From NCBI RefSeq assembly GCF_000003605.2, contig NW_003153250.1, positions 184,815 to 215,092 on the forward strand: a DNA stretch of 30,278 bases, read 5' to 3'. The translations under genes were made by a program, and so were the position numbers. The stretch is from Saccoglossus kowalevskii. Its lineage: Eukaryota; Hemichordata; Enteropneusta; Harrimaniidae. Of the stretch, positions 20,876-30,278 are shown piece after piece. The notes beneath the pieces are model-generated. The model ran no database searches and had not been told where the DNA came from. It saw nothing but the letters and a program-made list of their open reading frames with translations. The stretch's first letter is position 1; each line of letters begins with the position of its first letter.

Positions 20876-22189
20876 CCTTGTATATCTCCACTTTTATGCT
20901 GTGGCTTTACTGTTCAATTTTCAACATGTTCTTCCCTATTAAAAGTGCTTGTGGACAGCGCCAGCATAATCTACTTTTTGTGTGTGTGGTGTGGCATGTT
21001 AAACAGTAATGAAAAATAAGATGAAATGTTCATTTTTTGGTTATTTTGATACTGAAAGATGACGATTAGTGACATTATTCTTGCTGTGTGGTGCTTTCAT
21101 CTTTGATATTTTGTTTATCACACTGCTTACTGTGTGATTAGATGGCGGAGGAGTAAAGGGTCATATTCTTAGTGAACTTTCAGGTTGATATTGTTTTCTA
21201 TTAAAATTCATGTTTTTTGCTGGAAATGAGAATACATGGATGATAATAATCTGCCAAAATTCAAGTGGAATTGTCTGACTTTCTGCACATTTTTGTGCAT
21301 AAATTACCGGTACGTTTTTGTTTGATGCAAATGTCAAAACAGTTAAGTCATTCTCGTATTCACTGTAACTCGTTAACTTTATAGAGAGGACCTTAATTCT
21401 CCCAAGGTCCTTGCTTCGTCATAACACAGTAATCTGCCACATTCATATTAATATGATATTATGCTATTTTACATAGAGCTGTGCCTTCACATTATTCATA
21501 GACCCTCCAGTAACGTCTATGCTTAAATGCTGCAGTTGTCATTAATATAACAATGGCTAGGATAGGTCACCTGGGGTCGTTTGAATATTAATAATCAAGC
21601 GACTGGTATTAACAAAATCACCCACTGGGTATGTGAATATTCTTAATATCAGATCCTGCAGCTTCATCTTCTATCTAATCGTGTGCTGTTCCAAAATGAA
21701 AGAGACCGTTTTACACTATGCTCGGCTTGATTTGTCGGCTTTCTTTTCATCTGTCATTGTTGTCAATACACTTACAGCGTGAATGGCCAGTTTAGACAAA
21801 AGTTAATTTCCTGGAATTAAACGCGTAATGTGAGCACGTAGTAAGCCTACTACAGGAATAAAATTTCCATTTCCATGACTTCCTTTTTGAGGGAGCTTGT
21901 ATTTTAAATCTCTTCTAGGTTCTTGTTTTATAGTGTTATAATTGCTTGATCTTGCATGGTAAATATTGAAACGAATGTAAACGCTTATACTCTAATTTGA
22001 ATAGGCCGTGCATACTCAATATTATTGCAATATCTTTTATACAGCAACTCTGCAGTTCTGTATATTGTTTTCGGCCAAAGAAATAAGACTTTACTTTGTT
22101 TACTTTGTTACAAATATCATTTTTTTTCTCACGATGCAATATGCAAGAAAAAATATTTCAAAGTTACACACATTGGTCATATTTAATGT

Positions 22190-22320
22190 ACTTAAAGCGC
22201 GGTGGTCGTTGCGCAGCGCGTGTTGGAATTTCATGTAAATAAACAATGTATTTTACACGCGTTGTATACGTCCCTATGAGTCCCATATCGAGCAGGATGC
22301 AGCACGACGACTGCCGCCCT
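22190..22320. other. CpG-rich patch with bipartite repeat also found at 26612-26637
   Basis: This segment has many CpGs (AAGCGCGG, TTGCGCAGCGCG, TACGTCC, CACGACGACTGCCGCC) in an otherwise CpG-poor region. It contains a CGCGTGT/ACACGCG inverted repeat (22217-22223 and 22255-22261). CGCGTGTT followed 8 bp later by ATGTAAATAAACAAT recurs at 26612-26637 with a 3-bp gap, so part of it is a dispersed repeat. No promoter features such as a TATA box or first exon were found. Confidence 0.4.
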
Positions 22321-22814
22321 TTAAGATTTGCAGGGTCATTTTTACCCCATCATATTCTCTACATTTGATTTGAGACGACACCTAAAATTTAAGGTTAAAA
22401 CTTCTTGCCTAAAGTTAATTCTAAATGTGTAATTTGCATTTTAGTTATAAAACCAGGCTAATTACTTTGCATAAAAAGCAAATTCTTTCTTTTTTACTGT
22501 AGTTGGAATCGTCGTCAACACTTTTTACAAGCCTTCAATAAAGGCTGCAATACTGAGTAGATTAACAAAAAACAATGTTTAGTGATCCAAGACCCAGTGT
22601 TGAGATTCTCTACATGGACACCATTTTCAAATTTATTTACCCTGACCCTTTTGAGCGTCAAAACCTAAGTTTATATACCATTCACAAAATAAGTTAGCTT
22701 TTCTAATTTTTTTCTATATTTTAACAAGGATTTTGATTATGATCTGTATACAATGAGAAATTATGTCTGTTTGGTTCAAAATCAACACAAAAATTGTATA
22801 AAAATAACATAATT

Positions 22815-22981
22815 ACTGTAGAATACTTTATTTTAGCTGGAATGAATTTTCGCTGAAAGGCTGATTTTTGATGAGTTGAATGTGAAATATAAGAAAAAAA
22901 GTATATTCGCTGGATTTTATTTTCACTGAAGCATCTCTTCAGTGAAAATAAATTCCTAGTGAAAATAAAGTATTCTACAGT
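22815..22981. mobile_element. 167-bp palindromic MITE-like element
   Basis: The perfect 20-bp ends are ACTGTAGAATACTTTATTTT (22815-22834) and its reverse complement (22962-22981). The symmetry continues inward with a gap to about 45 bases (GGAAT...TTTTCGCTGAA against GGAAT...TTTTCACTGAA). A second, internal hairpin has 15-bp perfect arms (TTTATTTTCACTGAA, 22916-22930; mirrored at 22938-22952) around a 7-base loop. Counting one more base on each side gives TACTGTA/TACAGTA ends, as in the elements at 6671 and 16124. A transcript of it would fold into a strong stem-loop. Confidence 0.75.
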
Positions 22982-22982
22982 A

Positions 22983-25900
22983 TTTATAATATTACACTAA
23001 AATTTTAACGGAAAAAATATGGTGTTCAAAAGGTTAAATGCCGCATTTCAAAGACTATGATTTGTCATTCTAACTAAAGAACTTGTTAATATAAACACTT
23101 TTTTACACCGATTATTGGGTATTCTCCTGTAGAAAATTACCACATTGTGGATTTCTTCATTCTCAAACTACAAATGCACGTACATGTATATTCAATTGTT
23201 ATCCTTTTGTGGTATTATGATTGAAATAAGGGATTTTGCACTGCCCGTTAGTGCACGACAACAGGGCTCAAAAGGAGATGTTCGCCTAAATAATAGGCTG
23301 TATTATTGTACACATCCGTGGCCTTCCCTCCTATCACATAATAATTGCCAATGTGTTGCCTTGTATTTCCTAATTATGTAAAAATAACCATCATGCTTTG
23401 ATATTTACCCAATGAAATCTCTGCATTAGTGTATGTCATTAATCCATTGAACTGTGTTTAAAAGGAAAGATGGTGGCCAGATTTCACTATACAAATTGCA
23501 CTCAATATTGATTTGATATATTTTGTTGAAGTGTCTTCTAAATTGCTGTTTTTCAATAATCAGAATGCTTGGAGTATTGCTTTTTTTTTATATTTCTATA
23601 ATATGATTTTAATGTTAGTTACTGTTTCAGCAATATTTAACACTGGTGCAATCTCGGGAATTACAGAGCTCCAGTTAAAAAAAACATGCACTTGACAGGA
23701 TAAAATGTTATGACTAGAAGACTGTCTTGGAGTGGAAAACTGTAAACCGTCATTTTTACTGCGAGCTATTTTTTGAAGATTTGATTATTAACAAGGTGGT
23801 CGTGGAGACAAAAGTTCCCTGTCTTCCACTGTCAGTGGAATGCTGAATTGCAAAATTAACAAAAATTTGTCTAAACTCAATAATTTACATGGAGATTACA
23901 CTAGGCTGATTGTAGAAAGCTGCATAAATCAATAAATGTGAACATATTGACAAAACAAACAAACAAAATAAATAGTTTTGAAAACAAATTTAAAATCAGA
24001 TATCTAATAATTATTAGGTTAATTACGGTCATAGGTTATTATGTTTTCATGCATACATTATGATACTTTTTGAAATCCCTTTTAAATTTGCCTCTTATTC
24101 GTCATTGTAGTCAAGTAGACAAGACTTAAATGATAAAATATTATTCCACTGAAAAAAAATCATTCGTAGAACAGTTATAAAATGAAAAGACTTAATACAA
24201 GAAAAGACTTGTTGGTAGTGTAACAGTTTGGGTTCAGTGGGCTTTAATGCCAGGCATATAGTGCATTATATATGTCTTGACTGTTATGTTGAAGCAATCA
24301 AGTATAGTGAACCATCATTTTAGCAGAACACCCAGACATGTGAATTGAACTTAAATCGTTTATTTACCATAGGTTGCTTTCTGAAATATGACTCCGTGTT
24401 AATATGGAATATTTATGGGAAAAATTCCTCGGTTTCTTTCATATTTGTTCAATTTTTATATTATTGTGTACATGTATATTCATAATATTGTAGCCCGGTG
24501 ATCATCTACACACTACATGTGCATTCATGTATGTATAGTCATTGTCATTTCTTTCTACCAGGTTTAATGTGCAAATAGCTATTTTTATCATATTTCCCAT
24601 ATAAATCAGCTCATGCTTTAAGACTTTGAAAACATATTTGTAGCAAACAATGAAATAACAATCAAAAAAAAAACTTGTTGTATTCCATGAATCAAGTAAA
24701 CTACACGGTGCGAGTATCCAGATTGTTCGTTATGTTTTCTTTTTCCATGTAATTTTATTTATTTGTTTGGGAAGTGTTATTTCATATTTTGTAACCAGTC
24801 GATTTTAATGCATGTGTATTTTTCTATTCTATTAACCTCATTCCCACAGCCAGTTAGTTATGTAAAGCAAAATGTAAATGATGGCATAAAAAAAATATCT
24901 TATTTGTTGTAGGGAAGACCTTATGAAATGGTTTAGGTGCATGCCATCTCATATTCTTCTCACAAGAAACATGATTCACTGAAGTTGCCTTGGAAACATG
25001 AATTACTACTTTCCTGAAAGAAATTTGTATTCTGCATTTTATCTTACAATTTCCAGCTTAGCTTATCTTTCCAGTGGGAAAACCTCCATGGAATCGTTGC
25101 ATATGGTCGCACATCGTATGCTGTGCTGAATGCACAATTCTTACTTTTAGTTATTGTAATCAGGTATGGAAATTGAGAGCCAACAGTTTTGATCACTTCA
25201 CATAATTGCATTAACTGCAGTAAAATTCATTCAAAGGATCCATTAAACATGTCTATTTATTCAACATATTAAACCTTGAAAATAGTTTACCTTTGGATCT
25301 ATGATGGCTGGAATTCGATTGTAGCTGTATCTAGAACAGGTGTTTGCACTTATAAAGTTGATTAAAGGAATACATGGTTTTCCTCTGGGTGTTCTGGTAT
25401 AGTCAAGTCACGTATTGGTGTTCAACCATCAAAGTTTTTGTTGCTTTGTTTATAATAGACACTTTAATCAGGGTCTTCCTTTGAGATTTCTTACTGTAAA
25501 TGTAATCAAATCTACCAGTATATGGAATGTTCTTGTTGGGAAAACTTGCATTGAGCAGTCAGGAATCCATGTATCAAATACAGAGGAACTTTGAGTCAAA
25601 TTCAGACTACTGTGATGGTAATTCCTGTCAATTTGACTGACAACACACGATGTTAATGTATCTTTAAGACTCTAAACAGTATGAAATATATTGTGAAATC
25701 AGCTGCAAGATGACACAACTGGTTCACTTATTCTGAGCAGTAGTTGAGCGAGATTCTTGTCTGTAAATTCATTCGTGCATAAACATATATACCTGTCAAG
25801 ACTGGCGTATGTACAGTTGAGTTACAGTGTGCATTGTGATTGGCATAAATGTCATGGAGTATTGGCTTTTAATTAGCTTCCTCCTATGTTATGAACATGT

Positions 25901-26000
25901 GACTGGTGTTAGTGTGTGAATTTTTTTTCAAGGTGATTTTTTTCAAATCTCTTGTGTATCAACTATTCGCACCTTGGCTAAGTATATATGGATGAAGATG
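22983..26000. other. Gene-free AT-rich intronic stretch
   Basis: It contains a short AAAC microsatellite (about 23952-23968), a 14-bp palindrome CTAATAATTATTAG (24004-24017) and an X-box-like site at 24984. The open frames at 23145-23381 and 23513-23695 show no family resemblance. Confidence 0.55.
24984..24997 (+). promoter_or_regulatory. RFX X-box-like motif GTTGCCTTGGAAAC
   Basis: The left half-site GTTGCC is ideal. The right half GGAAAC differs from GGYAAC by one base, with a 2-bp spacer. It lies about 5.7 kb downstream of the CELSR exon in the presumed intron. Motif evidence only. Confidence 0.3.
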
Positions 26001-26745
26001 TAATTAGACTTATAATTCCGTCTCCGTCTCCGTCTGTGCGTCCGTCCAGAGTCATATTTCAGAATCCTGTGGACCGATTCCGTTCATTCTTTGCATGTGC
26101 CTAGTACCTTATGTGGGACATATGCACATGCAGTGGTTTAGCAATTAGATTCAAAATGGCCGACTGGCAGCCATCTTGTTTTTTAAAAATGTTGTATTTT
26201 GGACATGCTTTGTCAGTTGTCATTCAAACTTGGTACATAGATTATACATGTTAGGATACATGATGATTTATTTCGCAATTGGATCAAAGATGGTCGACTG
26301 GCAGGCATCTTGTTTTTTTTATATGCGGTATCTTGGACGTGCTCTGTCAGTTTTCATTCAAATTTGGCACATACATGTACTTTATACATGTTTGATGCAT
26401 GTCCATGACAATTTGTTTCAAAATCTGGTCAAGGATGGCCGATTGACAGCCATCTGACTTTTTGGCCTTACTACTATATTTCCACAATTTATGTACCATT
26501 TTCATTCGTATTTGGCACATACATCATACATATTAGTGTGTTTCATTATCAGATCAAAGATGGCCGAATAACGGCTGTTTTTATTTTTGGCCATATTACT
26601 ACTACACGGAACGCGTGTTTTGATGTAAATAAACAATCTGTTGTATATGCCACTTGGAACTCAAGTTTCAAGGACATGCTCGCGAAAACCCCTCCGCTTT
26701 AATATGACGAGCACAAAGAGAACTTTCAAAAAATTAACGGGGACT
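26001..26745. mobile_element. ~745-bp repeat element with TCCGTC start, four tandem units and an AACGGGGACT end
   Basis: The left part carries a (TCCGTC)n-like tract (26017-26047) after TTAGACTTATA. The body holds four degenerate units, each centred on AAGATGGCCGA-like sequence with ATGG at 26156, 26290, 26435 and 26560 (spacings 134, 145, 125), and each preceded by a CATTC...TTGGCACATAC-like stretch. Units 1-3 contain a short hairpin, ATGGC...GCCATC. The right end AACGGGGACT mirrors the AGTCCCCGTT terminus at 19715. The plus-strand open frame at 26176-26457 is a by-product of the repeats. It is probably a non-autonomous element; the left boundary is approximate. Confidence 0.6.
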
Positions 26746-26746
26746 G

Positions 26747-29700
26747 TGTCATTTTCAATTATGATATAATATATGCAAGAATGTTTTGTTTATTTTGATA
26801 TCTTACATCAAAATCAATGAACAATTAGTCAATTCTCCCAAATAATGAATTAACCAGATTCTCTGTTTGGAATAAGGGTACAAGTTAGAAAATTTAACTG
26901 CAATAAAACCCAGCTGACAACTGCTGGTTTCTCAATCTCCTCCCCAAGACATCATTATGTATGGATTATTTTGTCTTTCTGTGTTCATGTCACCTTTTAA
27001 CCTATTTTGCTACCATCAATTTTGCAATGTGTTTTAAATTTGTATTTTACTAGCTTGTAGCTAGGTATGGATTTGTCACTCGAATCCACAGATTAATGAA
27101 TTTTAGATGTACAGTTCGCCCAATTTTATTAACCAATTAACTTTATTTCTGAGGTCCAGCTTCATTGAACTGAAAATTGGTCGCCATATTTTATGTCCGT
27201 AATAGTAGTGATTCTGGAAAACAAATACTGTGTAGACAGGCGAGATCATCCGTGGTTTCATGATTTATTTTACCCGATTTATTTATTTCATGGTACCAGA
27301 CATACCCACATCCGTGTACAAAGATAAGAATGGAATCACTTGGCAATTTTATTATGCCTTCCAGGAATGCAGTCATGCATATATGACAACTGTTCACAGC
27401 GATGCTCCTTCGAAAATTAAAGAGCTGACGTATTAATAATATTAAATTTTCGTGCAATGTCGCACCTTCCAAGTGTGAATTTGTATTCAATGAAGTGTTT
27501 GAAAAAGAAGAAATTCTTATGAACTATTGTTTGCAATGAGGAAATGTTCGGTTTGATATCTCGCTGCTATGGTTTTCAACCTCCTGCTGAGAAAAAGAAA
27601 ATAGGTTTCATTGTTATGTAAATTTTGAAAGATTGACTTTTCCCTGTTGGTTTGAAATGGTTTCTTGTGTTGAGGTTCTAAGATATTCTAAGGACTTCAG
27701 TCTGACTGATCTTCATGATTGAGTCATCAACCTCCAATGAGACCTTGGCAGTTTCTTATTGGCTCTTCCCCTGCTTGCCTTTTATGGATTTATGCAAATT
27801 AATTATTCATTGTTTTAGAACTGATTGCCAATAGCCCTTGAAGACAGTCATCAATATGCTAGTTGGAGATTTACATGTATGTTGATATGGGTGTGGTGCA
27901 TTGCAAGGAAGTTCGCAATCCTTTGTTTTCAGTTATTATTTCAGTCTGTTGAGTGTATACTAATAATTGAACAGTATCATGTTTTACATTCAACTCACAT
28001 TAGCTATCTTGATTTGATCTGTGTAGATAAAATATGAAAATATGATTGGAATGCTTAACAGTGTATTGAAGTGAAAAGATATTGTCTCACCTGGGCATTA
28101 TTGTAATAAAAATGGTAATTTTCCTAACTGAAAGGTCAGACCTTGTTATGTAAAAATTAAACCATTGCTTTTGTGCACAAAATTAGAATCTAGAACAGCA
28201 GATGAAATTTTTTGTTGAAAGTGAAATAAAGAAGCTGCAATAAAAGTTAAATCATTTAAATCTATGACATAGAATTAATATTAAAGTTGTTGGATTCAGA
28301 TTTGATTAGTCCGTGAGAGGAAGTTGCGTACCATCAAACTTTAATATTATTAATAAGTAAATAAATTGTAAAATTTTAGCGACAATTTTTATGGACAGTT
28401 CTAATTTGTAAAGATCAGCTGATATTGAATGAGAGTTATGGCCATGTGGAATATGTGTACAATGTAGACCATATTTATCTTGTATCAGTTTCATTGCATG
28501 ACCCCAACTGACCTCATTACAATGACAGTTTCTTGTACTACCTCCATCAATATGGTGTTGATGTTCTAGCCTATACTTGAAAATTAAAAGTAGTTGGCAT
28601 ACTGAATCTCTCTCCCGAAAAAAGCCAAATATTCTCTTGCGACAAACCATATTCATTAATATTAATACATACAAGTAGTGAACGTTTGTACAAGAAATGT
28701 AAATTAATTGTAGGGGTCAGAATTTAAAATTAAAATGTTGACCCCAGTGGTATGTATTCTGTACTTAGCAGATGCACTCAATGTAAATGAGGCAAGTAAC
28801 CTCACATTTTGTTTGTATTGTATTTTGATCACTTAGTTATTACCATTACCTCATTCTGTGGTAAAAAATCAGGAAATAATTCATGATGAGTCAACTCTGA
28901 ATTTGTATTCAGGTGGGTTTGTTTTGATTTACCGTAGTATGCGATGGTTGAATTGTTAAATTAGATTGTCTTTGTTAATCTTTATAAAATCTATCATATC
29001 ATGTGATAAAATTGTAAATAAATATAAATATATCAAGCAAGTTTCAGAAATACATTTCTAATTCTTATGTAATTATAAGCCTAGATGACTGCAACCTTTC
29101 AGCTTTTAACTATTCTACTTAAATTGTTTGTCACTTTATTTCTCATTATTTTGTTATGGTAGACATTATTTTTACTTGTAATGTTGTCTGGCCTTTCTCT
29201 GAAATAGAGATTTCACTGAAGTCAGTCTGGGCATGACCACTGACCCATAACTTATCCCACAAGATTGACCAAAATACTAAGTCAATTATAAACAAGCGTC
29301 TGGCATACATTTAATGTTGCATGAAGTCTGGTTTTCCAAACATACAAGCAGGTCCTGCTAGGTGGTGATATGGTTGGAAAAAAACACTCATTTTATAATT
29401 TAAAACAAATGGACCTATTTAAATCTAATCTGTGAAATATACTGAATACTGAGAAAGAATACTAAAAACCTGGGTGTGTATTTGCAAGGCATTTAAACTA
29501 CAGTAGTTACATAGCAAATTAGAATGCTCAAGTGACATGCGTCTTGAGACTACAATTAAACAACTTTCCAAATAATCTGGAAAATTCTTTCATGCAAAGA
29601 AATGTGTAAAATATTATGACTTGCTTATTGCTAAAAAAAGCCAGAAACGCAGCGAACAAGTGAGGTGAAAAATGTGTATTTTCAAGAGAATAACAAAAAA

Positions 29701-30278
29701 TATGCACCTAGGTATAATTATGAAATAGGATTTCTAAAATGCAGTTTTTATGTCTTTTCTTTTGAATATTTAATATTTTTGTAGGTCAGGATTAATTTGC
29801 ATAATTTTATTTGAGAAGGAAATGAGTTAGTTTTAAACTTATATGACCTTTCAATCTCTTTGTCCAGTTTTTATCTAAAAGTTAGCACATTTAAGCATAA
29901 TAGCTTGGTATTCAAGGATTATTATTACTTTTCCTACTAATAAAATTGGTTTGGATGCCATTATAATCAAATGATTCTATTAAGGTAGAGATGCACTTTA
30001 TTTGTGAATTTCAATCAAAAATAGTTTTTTTCGTTTTTTATATAGATTTTTATCTAAAGAACATTCTGTGAAAATTTGACCAATGAATTCTTATTGGAAC
30101 ACCGTTAACAATGCTGTTTATTTTCTGGTTAAAAATAAAAAACACTCACACGTGGCAATGTTTATGTCCAATTGCCTAATTTGCATGAGTAACCAAATAA
30201 CAAGACCTTTGATTGACAATATGCAAATCGAGATTGTACGGGTCATAGTTCATTCAATTCACGCGCATGTGCAATTAT
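26747..30278. other. Gene-free AT-rich intronic stretch to the window end
   Basis: There are two longer minus-strand open frames (27191-27490, 99 codons; 28306-28674, 122 codons) and one plus-strand frame (27825-28037). None shows a recognisable domain or is supported by splice or promoter signals. No laminin-G or EGF coding segment, RNA gene or clear repeat was found here. Confidence 0.55.

Larger units (their letters stand above)
19849..22189. other. Gene-free intronic stretch with a poly-G run and a CRE-like palindrome
   Basis: The only points noted are GGGGAGGGGGGGGGG (19972-19986), which could form a quadruplex, a perfect TGACGTCA at 20868-20875, and a 7-bp-arm hairpin CATAGAC/GTCTATG (21497-21521). 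Overlapping open frames at 21936-22139 (-) and 22008-22238 (+) look random. Confidence 0.55.
19327..30278 (+). other. Partial intron (3' side), at least 10.9 kb, no exon recognised
   Basis: The next CELSR exon should begin with the rest of a glycine codon and the final EGF cysteine, followed by a laminin-G region. I read through to the end of the window and did not find that pattern after any plausible acceptor. The sequence is AT-rich and carries a minisatellite, several inverted-repeat elements and a multi-unit tandem repeat, listed separately. The intron call rests on the missing continuation and would change if a short exon were found. Confidence 0.72.

Noticed and set aside
26176-26457. 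93-codon plus-strand frame
   Set aside because: It is created by the tandem repeat units; repeated segments of the translation mirror the DNA repeat and show no protein domain.
27191-27490. 99-codon minus-strand frame
   Set aside because: No domain, signal or conserved motif that I recognise; a length near 100 codons can occur by chance among six frames in 30 kb.
1-30278. tRNA genes, rRNA, snRNA or CRISPR arrays
   Set aside because: I saw no B-box-like GGTTCGAATCC, no cloverleaf-compatible segment and no regularly spaced identical repeats of CRISPR type. A covariance-model search would be needed to exclude divergent RNAs.
1-30278. A novel multi-gene defence or biosynthetic system
   Set aside because: Only one exon of a known animal gene is present; the rest is intronic and repetitive, with no set of adjacent coding regions.

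Overview
The window looks like AT-rich nuclear DNA from an animal, most likely a marine invertebrate (hemichordate, echinoderm, cephalochordate or lophotrochozoan; I cannot separate these by eye). The reasons are one clean spliced exon of a metazoan-specific gene, very long flanking non-coding DNA, and many short terminal-inverted-repeat elements. There are no bacterial operons, no tRNA or rRNA genes that I can recognise, and no CRISPR array.

The only gene I can support is a single internal exon at 18697-19326 (+ strand, phase 1 in and phase 1 out). It encodes about 210 residues of a CELSR/Flamingo (Starry night) atypical cadherin, a planar-cell-polarity adhesion GPCR. The exon covers the membrane-proximal region after the cadherin repeats, one complete EGF-like domain, and a second EGF-like domain that is cut just before its sixth cysteine. 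No other exon was recognised. The remaining ~29.6 kb is therefore best read as two partial introns: at least 18.7 kb upstream and at least 10.9 kb downstream. This assumes no missed micro-exon or nested gene.

The introns are built largely from decayed repeats. Bases 1-12635 are mostly plain AT-rich sequence, with a 75-bp TACTGTA-ended MITE-like element at 6671-6745. Bases 12636-12788 hold a clear 153-bp element with 36-bp inverted ends. Bases 14526-14686 hold a GC-rich inverted-repeat element, and 15150-15489 a larger hairpin-ended element. Bases 16124-16430 hold another TACTGTA element and a diverged tandem duplication. A 41-bp minisatellite starts about 50 bp after the exon's donor site. 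Further downstream are an AGTCCCCGTT-ended hairpin (19715-19748), a CpG-rich patch (22190-22320), a 167-bp palindromic MITE (22815-22981), and a ~730-bp element with four degenerate ~125-145 bp tandem units (26001-26745) that ends in the inverse of the same AGTCCCCGTT terminus.

On function, the exon is ordinary conserved CELSR coding sequence. The most interesting regulatory hint is a scatter of RFX X-box-like motifs (3426, 10600, 13688, 24984, plus one inside the exon at 18735) around a gene family linked to cilia and planar polarity. This is inference from motif matching only. I found no credible evidence of a novel multi-gene system. The repeat families are the best candidates for something undescribed.
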